Source of the DNA: a virus
Virus record (IMG/VR): IMGVR_UViG_3300019487_000024
Coordinates: 1 to 64,000 of that record
Direction: 5' to 3' (one strand)
DNA length: 64,000 nucleotides
Shown here: piece by piece, positions 1 through 8,330 of the stretch
Position numbering within the stretch: the first letter of the stretch is position 1
How the letters are laid out: every line of letters begins with the position of its first letter
Notes under the pieces: model-generated
The model's database searches: none
Seen by the model: only the letters and a program-made list of their open reading frames with translations
Told to the model about the DNA's origin: nothing
Translations under genes and position numbers: made by a program

Positions 1-902
1 GTTTGGGTTGTTGGCAACAACCATCAGGTTCAAGAATGATTCTCTACGTGAATGATGCTGCTCCAACGGGAAGTATTATTGGAGGAACACGGGAAGCATG
101 GGCATGTGGCTACGAAAAAATCATAGGATTAACTGGAAGCACTTATCCAACCACAGGAACGGGATATGGAGTATTCCCTCACTATAGCTTGCTCTACGTT
201 TCCACTGCAAACGGAACTGTGCCATCATCTTCGATTTGGTGGAGAAAAAGTGCCAATGCTAACCTTGAAAATCGTCCGTGGGTTTTGTTTGGAGATGCAC
301 ATACTTTTTATTTGTTCGTTAACACAGGTGATGCGGCTGGTGTGTATTACACCTATTGGTTTGGCGATTTGTTTTCATTGCGAAATGATGATGTGCATAA
401 ATGTATAATCAAAGGAAGGATGGCTAATCAAAACAATGCTAGTTCATACAGGTTTGATGCTGGTGATCTTTTATTAAGACCTACTTCAAATGGCTGGCCA
501 CATTTTTTTGCGGCAAGACCCGCCGGTGGTGGTGGATTTAGTTGTCTTCTTAACGTTGTGGGCGACCAAGGAAAGAATACACCACAATCACTTGCTACTG
601 TACTAGGAGGGGCGGAAACCGCTAATGAAATGGCTGGAATAATTCCATATCCAAATTGGGATGGAAGTATTTTTTTAAGTCCTTTGTTTGTTACAGAACA
701 AAGTGGACTTTTGAGAGGAAGGCTTCGTGGACTATACCATGCATGTCATCCGGGAGCAAGTTTCACAGATGGACAGGAATTTGAGGGCACAGGAGAATAT
801 GCCGGAAAAAGATTTCGCTGCATTAAAAGCGGTCCCGCACAATTTGTAAATTCGACTGTGTGGTTAGTGGAAATTAGCGACACGGTTGAAACGAATTCAT
901 AA
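1..902 (+). CDS. tandem virion protein paralog 1 (5' end missing)
   Basis: The gene enters from the left edge; about 300 C-terminal residues are present. It aligns along its length with the next gene: the shared stretch beginning GCWQQPSGSRMILY lies about 60 residues into that protein, so the true start is outside the window. Shared landmarks are FGD-(L/I)-(F/Y)-S, RGRLRGLYHACH and a terminal EISDTVETN. It is Gly/Ser/Thr-rich with aromatic residues, has no membrane segment and no catalytic motif I recognise. It heads a block of four paralogs just upstream of the tail genes, so a virion role (tail fibre, decoration or receptor contact) is inferred from context only. Confidence 0.75.
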   Translation, partial: LGCWQQPSGSRMILYVNDAAPTGSIIGGTREAWACGYEKIIGLTGSTYPTTGTGYGVFPHYSLLYVSTANGTVPSSSIWWRKSANANLENRPWVLFGDAHTFYLFVNTGDAAGVYYTYWFGDLFSLRNDDVHKCIIKGRMANQNNASSYRFDAGDLLLRPTSNGWPHFFAARPAGGGGFSCLLNVVGDQGKNTPQSLATVLGGAETANEMAGIIPYPNWDGSIFLSPLFVTEQSGLLRGRLRGLYHACHPGASFTDGQEFEGTGEYAGKRFRCIKSGPAQFVNSTVWLVEISDTVETNS

Positions 903-904
903 AT

Positions 905-1987
905 ATGCCAACATCACAACTCAGAGTATTTTCATCATATGACTCAGGTGCTCCACAATTGAGGGGTATAAGCGGGTCATTGGTAGATTTATTCGATGCA
1001 GTTCTGGTGAATGGATATGGAGGAACTAGCTCATTGGGATGGACAAAGCCATTGGCAAATGATGCATCAACGGGAAGTTTGGGGTGCTGGCAACAGCCAT
1101 CGGGGTCGAGAATGATTCTCTACATCAATGATGCTGCACCAACGGGTAGTATCAATGGCGGAACACGGGAAGCATGGGCATGTGGATATGAATCCATACT
1201 TGGATTGACGAGTAGTGTGTTTCCAACAACGGGTACTGGTGGAGGACAATTTCCTACAGGAAGCCAGATAACTCCGGGGTTTGTATCTATTGCTAACGGA
1301 GGAGTTACTTCTTCATCTTTGTGGTGGAGAAAGAGTGCAACCAATGAATCTTCGAGTAGATACTGGACCATGTTTGGAGACTCTTCAACCTTTTACTTGT
1401 TTGTTCAAGCGGGAGATACGTATGGAGTTTATTATGTCATGTGGTTTGGGGATATTTACTCTTTCAAAGCCAATGATCCATACCGATGTATGATTCATGG
1501 AAGAATGGCAGATACGAACAACTCTTCCATTTATAGATTTGATGCAAGTGATTTGCTGATGTCACCACTTTCTACGGCTTGGCCATGTTTTTTTATGGTG
1601 CGAGGATTCAATGGAATTCCCGGCAGTGCTCCATGTAATAAAGTAGGAGACCGTGGGAAAAATCTATTTTTGGAGTTAACCACCCCGGCAGGAAGTTCTG
1701 AAGCGGTATGTGAATGGGGAGGACTCATTCCTCTTCAAGCAGACAATGGATTGTTATTGTCTCCTATATTTGTGGCGGATGGTGGAACGGGGCATCTAAG
1801 AGGAAAAATGCGTGGTCTATACCACACAAATCACATCGTAACTTCATTTACAGACGGTCAAGTTTTGACTGGATCGAATGAATACGCAGGAAAGGTATTT
1901 CAGGTTATAAAAACCGGACCATTTACCAATGCGGGCGTTCTATCATCTTGGGTCGTTGAAATAAGTAACACGGTCGATACAAATTAA
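905..1987 (+). CDS. tandem virion protein paralog 2
   Basis: 360 residues, starting 3 bases after the previous stop. It is the closest relative of paralog 1 (both have GCWQQPSGSRMILY, GGTREAWACGYE and a long middle section). The N-terminal section SGAPQLRGISGSLVDLFDAV recurs in paralogs 3 and 4 as SGAPTL-x-G-x-x-GSLLSLLDAVLV. The C-terminus repeats the family ending RGKMRGLYH, SFTDGQ, EISNTVDTN. No signal peptide or enzyme motif is visible. Function is unknown; a structural role is inferred from the tandem block and from the tail module downstream. Confidence 0.8.
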   Translation: MPTSQLRVFSSYDSGAPQLRGISGSLVDLFDAVLVNGYGGTSSLGWTKPLANDASTGSLGCWQQPSGSRMILYINDAAPTGSINGGTREAWACGYESILGLTSSVFPTTGTGGGQFPTGSQITPGFVSIANGGVTSSSLWWRKSATNESSSRYWTMFGDSSTFYLFVQAGDTYGVYYVMWFGDIYSFKANDPYRCMIHGRMADTNNSSIYRFDASDLLMSPLSTAWPCFFMVRGFNGIPGSAPCNKVGDRGKNLFLELTTPAGSSEAVCEWGGLIPLQADNGLLLSPIFVADGGTGHLRGKMRGLYHTNHIVTSFTDGQVLTGSNEYAGKVFQVIKTGPFTNAGVLSSWVVEISNTVDTN

Positions 1988-2995
1988 ATGGCATTCACAA
2001 TTTACAACTGGTTTGACACTGGTGCTCCGACACTGACGGGGTTAACTGGTTCTTTGCTTTCTCTTCTTGACGCTGTGTTGGTGACTGGATATGGAACTAA
2101 GCCCGGTGCGGGATGGACCAAGCCATTAGGAAATACAGGTAGTTATGGAATGTACAAATTGGGGAATGGAACTACAGCGTCATTGTTTGTATATGATGCT
2201 GGTTCTGGAAGTGCCGGGGGATGTGAAGCTTTGATGACGGGGTGGGATTCTATTACATCAATGGATGCCGGTGCTGTTACTGGAAGCAATGCTTTTCCTA
2301 CATATGCTCAGGTTTCCCTTGGATTGGGTTCGGCGGGAAGTGCGGGAGCTATTGCAGTAAGAAAAAGTTCCATAACATCTTCGGCTCCAAGACAATGGAT
2401 TGCTTTTGCTGATAGTGCATCGTTGTATTTGTACACCAGAACCCTAGATGTTTCTTTTGCATCCAGATATTCTGCATTTTTCTTTGGAGATATTTATTCC
2501 TTGAGGAGCGGCTCAATTGATTCGTCTAGGTGTATGATTATCGGACGAAATGTTTCTAGTAGTTCAGTGGCGACAAGTGATTATTTGGATCAAGTTCTTA
2601 CGGCAGGAAACACATTAGTCACTCCGCTCCTTGGACATTATGCGGCTCATGGATTTAGTGGAAGTGGAACGAGTATGGCAATGAGCAAGCATGGCAACAG
2701 CTTTTTGGCAAACAACAGTTCCGTTTTGTTGGGGTCTTTACCATATCCAAATGGAGCAGATAATTCCGTATATTTAAGTCCACTGTGGATTGTAGAATCT
2801 CCTACTGGAACAATCCGTGGAAGAATGCGAGGGCTTTGGCACATTCTTCATGCATCCGCAAGTGTGTATGATTATCAAACATTTTCTGGTTCGGGAGATA
2901 CGGCAGGAAAAATTTTTCAAATCGTGGCTGGTTCTGTAAACACAGCCAATTTCACTATGGAAATTAGTGATACCTTAGAAACAAATAGTCAATAA
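1988..2995 (+). CDS. tandem virion protein paralog 3
   Basis: 335 residues; the ATG directly follows the previous stop codon. It belongs with paralog 4 as a second subtype: both have LGNG at the position of the GCWQQPSG segment, then a DAGSGSA(G/S)G-x-EALMTGW block and the FFFGDIYSLRSGS(I/V)DSSRCMIIGR block. It ends RGRMRGLWHILHAS and EISDTLETN. The alternation of conserved blocks with variable Gly/Ser/Ala-rich stretches suggests beta-rich modules of an exposed virion protein. No function can be named. Confidence 0.8.
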   Translation: MAFTIYNWFDTGAPTLTGLTGSLLSLLDAVLVTGYGTKPGAGWTKPLGNTGSYGMYKLGNGTTASLFVYDAGSGSAGGCEALMTGWDSITSMDAGAVTGSNAFPTYAQVSLGLGSAGSAGAIAVRKSSITSSAPRQWIAFADSASLYLYTRTLDVSFASRYSAFFFGDIYSLRSGSIDSSRCMIIGRNVSSSSVATSDYLDQVLTAGNTLVTPLLGHYAAHGFSGSGTSMAMSKHGNSFLANNSSVLLGSLPYPNGADNSVYLSPLWIVESPTGTIRGRMRGLWHILHASASVYDYQTFSGSGDTAGKIFQIVAGSVNTANFTMEISDTLETNSQ

Positions 2996-2998
2996 CGT

Positions 2999-4021
2999 AT
3001 GGGATTCACAGTATATGCATCTACAGATTCCGGTGCCCCGACATTGAATGGGCAAACGGGGTCTTTGTTGTCCGTGCTTGATGCCGTATTGGTTAATGGT
3101 TACGGAGCCAAAATTGCTGCGGGATGGACGAAGCCATTTCCTAATACAAGTAGCTATGGAACATTTCGACTTGGAAATGGTTCCACTGGTTCTTTATTTG
3201 TCAATGATGCTGGTTCTGGAAGTGCGTCCGGGGCAGAAGCTTTGATGACTGGATGGAGTTACATGTCGGCGATTACCAATGGTGCTGTGACGGGAAGCAA
3301 TCCATTTCCAAGTTATCAAGCTCTTGCTATTGGTCCCGGTGCTGGTGGTGCGGCTGGAGCCGTTGTACTGAGAAAAAGTACGGTTACTACTGCCGTTGCA
3401 AGATCGTGGATTGCTTTTGCGGATAGTGCATCGCTTTATTTTTTTACTAAACCCGCCGACCCTGCTACATTTGCAAATAATCGTTGGTCAGCATTTTTCT
3501 TTGGAGATATTTATTCTTTGAGAAGTGGTTCGGTAGATTCGTCTCGTTGTATGATTATTGGGCGAATCAATCCAAGTTCATCGGCTGTAGCAGATGATCG
3601 CATGGATGTTACGAATACGGTTGCTCTTGGATTGAATGTCAGTGTAACCGGACATTTTTTGGCAAATTTTTTCGGCGGAACATCAAGCAGCGTTCTTGTA
3701 GGAAAGTTTGGAGACTTGAATAAGTCTGCAAATAATAGCATATTAGTTGGTTCTGTTCCTTTCTTAAACACTTGTGACAATTCATTACACATAAGTCCAT
3801 TGTTCTTGATGGATGCGGCTTTTGGTACTGTTCGTGGTAGAATGAGAGGATTTTATCACATTCTTCATGCTTCGGAAAGTGTTAGTGATGGGCAAGTATT
3901 TACAGGTTCAGCAACCTTTGGGGATTATCAAAATAGAAGCTTCCAAGTCGTCGCAAGTTCGGCGAATGCTGCTATGTATTTAATAGAAACGAGTGACACG
4001 TTGGAGACCAACGTTCCATAA
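2999..4021 (+). CDS. tandem virion protein paralog 4
   Basis: 340 residues, 3 bases after paralog 3, which it resembles most closely (FFFGDIYSLRSGSVDSSRC, RGRMRGFYHILHASESVSDGQ, ETSDTLETN). A variable stretch at roughly residues 195-255 is unlike paralog 3, as expected if copies diverge at an exposed face. No membrane, signal or catalytic motif is seen. This is the last of the four tandem copies; the following gene is unrelated in sequence. Confidence 0.8.
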   Translation: MGFTVYASTDSGAPTLNGQTGSLLSVLDAVLVNGYGAKIAAGWTKPFPNTSSYGTFRLGNGSTGSLFVNDAGSGSASGAEALMTGWSYMSAITNGAVTGSNPFPSYQALAIGPGAGGAAGAVVLRKSTVTTAVARSWIAFADSASLYFFTKPADPATFANNRWSAFFFGDIYSLRSGSVDSSRCMIIGRINPSSSAVADDRMDVTNTVALGLNVSVTGHFLANFFGGTSSSVLVGKFGDLNKSANNSILVGSVPFLNTCDNSLHISPLFLMDAAFGTVRGRMRGFYHILHASESVSDGQVFTGSATFGDYQNRSFQVVASSANAAMYLIETSDTLETNVP

Positions 4022-4022
4022 T

Positions 4023-4541
4023 ATGCCCATTGCCAAAACAAATCGTACTACTGCTGCATACAATCAAGGCACAATTGAACGTCGTGCTTTGAATATCTCA
4101 TCGAGTATTAGTAGTTGGAATCAGGGGGTGTCTATCGGTGGTCCAACAAGTATAAGGGGAGATGACTCTTATGTTCGGTCTCTTCAATTTGGTGTTACTA
4201 AATCCCTTGCAGAAGGTAATCCTGCGACACCCGTCCTTCAACTTACTCAAGTAAGCATGTGGAAGTTTAGATGGGTTGTTAAGCCGGGACAACGTAGAAT
4301 TTCCGTTAGAACAAAACAAATCAGATACTATCCGGGTTGGCGTCCTACGATGACAATCAAGGCAAATCCGAACGTTGGATTAAATTCTGATGCCGTAATC
4401 ACAGCCAATGATAATGTGGACTGGGTGATTATGCAACATGTTTTTACGGCAACGGGCACAGATGTAGTGTTCGTTGAGCTTAGGAACAACCTATTTATAG
4501 ATGGTTATCCTGCATATTTTGACCATATTGTCGTCACATGA
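4023..4541 (+). CDS. hypothetical virion-type protein
   Basis: 172 residues. The frame opens earlier, but the ATG at 4023, one base after the previous stop, fits the spacing of this block. The protein is Thr/Ser/Asn-rich in its N-terminal half and beta-strand-like in its C-terminal half (WKFRWVVKPGQRRISVRTKQ, then VDWVIMQHVFTATGTDVVFVEL). This pattern is common in beta-sandwich virion or carbohydrate-binding domains, but I recognise no specific family. Its stop overlaps the start of the next gene (ATGA). Confidence 0.7.
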   Translation: MPIAKTNRTTAAYNQGTIERRALNISSSISSWNQGVSIGGPTSIRGDDSYVRSLQFGVTKSLAEGNPATPVLQLTQVSMWKFRWVVKPGQRRISVRTKQIRYYPGWRPTMTIKANPNVGLNSDAVITANDNVDWVIMQHVFTATGTDVVFVELRNNLFIDGYPAYFDHIVVT

Positions 4542-4705
4542 ACATCCAACCTATCCCCCATGAATTTTTAGTGTGGTATGTCGGTGCTCCGGTAGTATGT
4601 ATTAACGTCGATCTTGAGTTTGAAGTATGGGCACCCCAAGGGTATCCCGTTGAAGAGATTGACGAAACGTGGAATCCAGAACGCCGCAGAGCGGACTTAT
4701 TTTAA
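4538..4705 (+). CDS. small hypothetical protein, 55 aa
   Basis: The ATG overlaps the stop of the preceding gene by four bases, the arrangement used for translational coupling elsewhere in this genome. The 55-residue product has a hydrophobic stretch (FLVWYVGAPVVCINVDLEFE) followed by an acidic/basic tail ending PERRRADLF. No family recognised. The next gene begins 14 bases after its stop. Confidence 0.6.
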   Translation: MNIQPIPHEFLVWYVGAPVVCINVDLEFEVWAPQGYPVEEIDETWNPERRRADLF

Positions 4706-4718
4706 CCAAAGGAAAGTT

Positions 4719-5012
4719 ATGAGCGAACCATTAAAGATTTCGGCAGAAGAACTTGCAGAAATAAAATTACTTCAGTCGAAGTTTCAGGAAAGTATTTATA
4801 AGTTGGGAAATCTCCAAATTGAGAAAATGGAGCTTGACCGACTCGTCACAGAATTCGTTGAACGGGAGAAACGGCTCAAGGAAGAGTGGACCTCTTTACA
4901 AAAGCTCGAACAGGGTTTAATGGACAAGATTGTGCAGAGGTACGGAGAGGGAAATCTCAATATGGCGGATGGAACTTTCATTCCTTCTGCCACAGTTCCA
5001 AAAGTTGTTTGA
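4719..5012 (+). CDS. small coiled-coil protein
   Basis: 97 residues from the ATG at 4719, which follows an AAAGGAAAG ribosome site; the longer open frame would overlap the 55-aa gene out of frame. Residues about 8-75 are almost entirely charged heptad-like helix (KISAEELAEIKLLQSKFQES through KLEQGLMDKIVQRYGEGN), predicted to be a coiled coil. A short tail, DGTFIPSA, closes the protein. Comparable small helical proteins accompany tail genes in many environmental myoviruses. No function assigned. Confidence 0.7.
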   Translation: MSEPLKISAEELAEIKLLQSKFQESIYKLGNLQIEKMELDRLVTEFVEREKRLKEEWTSLQKLEQGLMDKIVQRYGEGNLNMADGTFIPSATVPKVV

Positions 5013-5018
5013 GTTCGC

Positions 5019-5059
5019 TATAAATATTTGCTTCTTGAGTTTTTGGCATATATTTATAA
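5019..5059 (+). promoter_or_regulatory. AT-rich promoter-like elements before the sheath gene
   Basis: TATAAATA (5019-5026), the T4 late-promoter core, is followed by ATATTTATAA (5050-5059), the recurrent element of this genome. The sheath ATG is 54 bases further on and has its own GAAAGAAGG ribosome site, so this transcript would have a leader, unlike genes where the element touches the ATG. Confidence 0.5.
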
Positions 5060-5112
5060 CTGAAACGAACTTTCATTAGACGAACAATCATTTTGAAAGA
5101 AGGATAAAGCAT

Positions 5113-8100
5113 ATGCCAATCACAGAAGGTGGAAGATTTACTCCAAACGACCGCATTGTAAGTCCGGGTGTATTCACTCGTGAAAATGACCTCTCAGGCA
5201 TCGCTCAAGGCGTTGCTGACATTGGAGGCGTTGTTGTAGCCCCATTTGCCAAAGGTCCGGGATTTTCCCCTACTCTGGTCAGAAGTGTCGCTGAACTCGA
5301 AAGCAAATTCGGCATCGCCGATGGAACCCTCTATGGACCATATACGTCCAAGCAGTACCTCCAAGAAAAAGGATTTGTAACTGTTTGCCGTGTTGGTGCT
5401 CTTACTGGTTATCACCAGAAGTATCCGTGGGTCATTTGGGCTGAAAAGGGCACATGGCTCCGAGCACCAGATTCCGCCTCCATTGTAACTTCCGAATCAA
5501 TTCTCTCCCAAGATGGACTCACCTTCTCCACCGCTGGGCAGAACACAAGTGCTTCGGTTCATACTTACACTGGCTCGGTCAATTTTGTAAGCCAATCCGT
5601 AACGTTGGTTCTTTCCGGTAGCACTTTGTATAATGGTGCAACCGTTGAAGGAAACATCAGCGGAAAATTCAACTTCACAGGTTCTTTGAACCTCTCCACG
5701 GCTTCTGCAACTTCTGCATCTATTCTCCAAGCAATCTTTGATGCAGGTCTATTCACTGGAAGCGTAGCTCAAGCTCTGTTCTCAAGCACTCAGAAACCAT
5801 TTGACACGGTTGTCTGGACTGGTGGATTCGTCAGTCAATCATTGGATGCTTGTGGAAACCTTGAACTCAATGTTGGTGGTGTTCTTACGGGAAGCATTGG
5901 AAACTACGATGGAAACTTCACTAGCGGAAGTGGAACGTTTGACCCATGCACCGGACAATGGACCTTCAGCGGAACCGAGTATAAGGTTCTCGCAGTCCTT
6001 TCCGACACTCAAAACGCAACGATCAACGCACAGCTTCAGGCTCCCGGTTTCTTGGGGTCTGTTCAAAGCTATGCTCCATCTCCTTCTGGCAGCGATGCTG
6101 TAGGAGTGGCATTTGACCTTGCACTCAGCCAATCCGAAGACGGTGGATATGGTATCTACAATTTCTCGCTTGACCCGGATAGCGTCAAATACATCACGAA
6201 TGTATTCGGACACGACCCACGAGCAGGAGACCCAGAAACCCATGCCGCTGGAACAAAGATTGAAGCTGCATATCTCTACAAGATTTTTGAAGATGACATC
6301 GCATCTATCGCAAATGATCCATCTTCATGGAGAATTCATGGTGATGCAATGCCTTCTGGCTCTTGGAACGGAGAACCTCTCCAATTCACTGACCAGTACT
6401 CGCTGGATTTGACCAACGGAGATTCTTCGTTTGGCTTGACCAACGCCGCAACTCCTTGGGTTGTGTCTCAGCAAATCGCACCGTTCAATGGTGGAAACCC
6501 AACCCGTTTCCCACTGTTCCGCTTGTTGACTCTGAGCGACGGTACGAACATGAACACGTCCTACAAGATTGAAATCTCCAACGTCCGTCTTGCCGGAACT
6601 GTGGCAGGAAGCGATTGGGGAACTTTCACTCTGACGGTTCGTGACTACAGCGACACCGACAAGAAGCCAAAGATTTTGGAACAATTCAACAATCTTAACC
6701 TTGACCCAACCTCTGCGAACTTCGTTGCTCGCCGTATTGGTGACAGGTACAATTACATCCGTTTCGATGGAAAGATCATTGAATTCGGAACTTACGACAA
6801 CCTCAGCAACTATGTTCGTGTTGAGGCAGCAGATAATCCATATCCAAAGTCTTCGGTCCCATACGGCTTTGAAGCTTATGTGACTCCGGTCAACGGAGCA
6901 CTCGGACAGCAATGTCACGCAGTTGGATATACAAAAGCATCTGTCTATGGATTGTTCCCCGGCAAGTATCCATCTGGTGTGGACTTCAATGGTCCTCCGG
7001 TTGGTGCTGATGCTCAACTATCCGCACTGTATCCAACTTCTTCGGCAGGAGTTGAGCATTGGAGAGACAATCTCCAGTACTTCGCACCACTGCCAGTGGA
7101 TGCAACTATCGGAAACAACGTAGTATTTGCTCTTGACGAAGAAATCAGTGCAAACGGTGTTGGAACGGGGTCGTTCATTGCTTCAAGCAATGTGGTTCCA
7201 TCAACATACGATGCATCGAAAGAAACCACCTACGTCAAGATGCGTAAGTTCGTCTTCGGCTTCCAAGGTGGTTTTGACGGTCAATCGCCAGCTATTCCGC
7301 TGAACACAGGTGCAGACATTACTGCGGGCAACACCCAAGGTTTGAACTGTGCTTCGAGCACAACGGCAGGATCGATTGCTTACAATCAGTGTATTGGTGC
7401 CCTCGGCAATGCAGACGAGTTTGACATCAATCTCATTGTGACTCCGGGTATCATCTACTCGTTGCACTCCTACGTGACTATCATCACTCTGGAAATGTGC
7501 GAACGCCGTGGTGATTGTTTCTACATCCCCGATCTGTATCAAGACGATGGTAATCCAACGGCTGGTCAGATCGATGAAGTGGTCAATCTTGCCAAGGAAT
7601 TCGACACAAGCTATGCAGGAACATACTATCCTTGGATCAAGATCAAGGACACGAATATCAACCAAATCGTGACCGTTCCTCCATCCGTTGTGATGCCAGC
7701 AGTTTACGCCGCTAACGACCGTGTTGCGGGTGAATGGTGGGCAGCAGCAGGCTTGAACCGTGGTGGTATCCCACAGGCAGTTCAAGTAACTGACCGCACA
7801 ACTCACGTTGAGCGTGATTCGCTCTACGAAGGTCGTGTTAACCCAATCGCAGCATTCCCCGGACAAGGAATTGTGGCATGGGGACAGAAGACCTTGCAGG
7901 TTGAATCTTCGGCACTTGACCGTATCAACGTTCGTAGGCTGTTGATTGAAATCAAGAAGTTCTTCGCTTCTACGGCTAGGTTCTTGGTGTTTGAACAAAA
8001 CACTGCGGCAACCCGCAACAAGTTCTTGGCAATTGTGAATCCTTATCTGGAAAGCGTGCAGCAACGTAGTGGTCTGTATGCCTTCCAAGTCGTGATGGAC

Positions 8101-8238
8101 GCAAGTAACAACACAGCAGACTTGATCGACCGTAACATCCTTTATGGTCAAATCTGGCTCAAGCCAACCAAGGCTGCGGAATTCATCGTGTTGGACTTCA
8201 ATGTCCTTCCAACGGGAGCTTCCTTCCCAACGGCATAA
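5113..8238 (+). CDS. gp18: contractile tail sheath protein (gp18-like)
   Basis: 1041 residues. The N-terminus (VSPGVFTRENDLSGIAQGVA, then GGVVVAPFAKGPGFSPTLV) and the C-terminus (DRINVRRLLIEIKKFFASTA, FEQNTAATRNKFLAIVNPYL, LYGQIWLKPTKAAEFIVLDF) are typical of T4-type sheath subunits, which polymerise around the tail tube and contract at infection. T4 gp18 has 659 residues. The excess here is a Ser/Thr/Gly-rich insertion in about residues 120-340 (many TGS/SGS repeats) plus further loops, probably surface domains of the sheath. A strong GAAAGAAGG ribosome site precedes the ATG, and a Rho-independent terminator follows the stop. Confidence 0.95.
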   Translation: MPITEGGRFTPNDRIVSPGVFTRENDLSGIAQGVADIGGVVVAPFAKGPGFSPTLVRSVAELESKFGIADGTLYGPYTSKQYLQEKGFVTVCRVGALTGYHQKYPWVIWAEKGTWLRAPDSASIVTSESILSQDGLTFSTAGQNTSASVHTYTGSVNFVSQSVTLVLSGSTLYNGATVEGNISGKFNFTGSLNLSTASATSASILQAIFDAGLFTGSVAQALFSSTQKPFDTVVWTGGFVSQSLDACGNLELNVGGVLTGSIGNYDGNFTSGSGTFDPCTGQWTFSGTEYKVLAVLSDTQNATINAQLQAPGFLGSVQSYAPSPSGSDAVGVAFDLALSQSEDGGYGIYNFSLDPDSVKYITNVFGHDPRAGDPETHAAGTKIEAAYLYKIFEDDIASIANDPSSWRIHGDAMPSGSWNGEPLQFTDQYSLDLTNGDSSFGLTNAATPWVVSQQIAPFNGGNPTRFPLFRLLTLSDGTNMNTSYKIEISNVRLAGTVAGSDWGTFTLTVRDYSDTDKKPKILEQFNNLNLDPTSANFVARRIGDRYNYIRFDGKIIEFGTYDNLSNYVRVEAADNPYPKSSVPYGFEAYVTPVNGALGQQCHAVGYTKASVYGLFPGKYPSGVDFNGPPVGADAQLSALYPTSSAGVEHWRDNLQYFAPLPVDATIGNNVVFALDEEISANGVGTGSFIASSNVVPSTYDASKETTYVKMRKFVFGFQGGFDGQSPAIPLNTGADITAGNTQGLNCASSTTAGSIAYNQCIGALGNADEFDINLIVTPGIIYSLHSYVTIITLEMCERRGDCFYIPDLYQDDGNPTAGQIDEVVNLAKEFDTSYAGTYYPWIKIKDTNINQIVTVPPSVVMPAVYAANDRVAGEWWAAAGLNRGGIPQAVQVTDRTTHVERDSLYEGRVNPIAAFPGQGIVAWGQKTLQVESSALDRINVRRLLIEIKKFFASTARFLVFEQNTAATRNKFLAIVNPYLESVQQRSGLYAFQVVMDASNNTADLIDRNILYGQIWLKPTKAAEFIVLDFNVLPTGASFPTA

Positions 8239-8251
8239 TGCAAAACTCACC

Positions 8252-8286
8252 AAAAAGGCGGGCTTAGTGCCCGCCTTTTTGTTTTA
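8252..8286 (+). terminator. Rho-independent terminator after sheath gene
   Basis: A perfect 7-bp stem GGCGGGC/GCCCGCC (8257-8263 with 8269-8275) with loop TTAGT is followed by TTTTTGTTTT, 14 bases after the sheath stop. Sheath is thus likely the end of a transcript. Confidence 0.9.
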
Positions 8287-8317
8287 TAGAATGTTGACTT
8301 TGAGAGTACGTTCAGCT

Positions 8318-8326
8318 ATATTTATA
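8318..8326 (+). promoter_or_regulatory. ATATTTATA element abutting the start codon
   Basis: The TATTTA hexamer (8319-8324) ends seven bases before the ATG at 8331, and no Shine-Dalgarno sequence fits between. If it is a -10 element, the transcript would start at the ATG (leaderless). Confidence 0.55.
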
Positions 8327-8330
8327 CGTT

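Noticed and set aside
5019-5026. T4 late promoter as the general late signal
   Set aside because: TATAAATA on the coding strand is found clearly only before 5113, 17145 and 42893; most genes have TATTTATA in the other sense, so T4 rules cannot simply be carried over.
7201-8253. 350-codon minus-strand open frame (and 6325-7017)
   Set aside because: Antisense shadows of the tail sheath gene; Cys/His-rich odd composition and no promoter.
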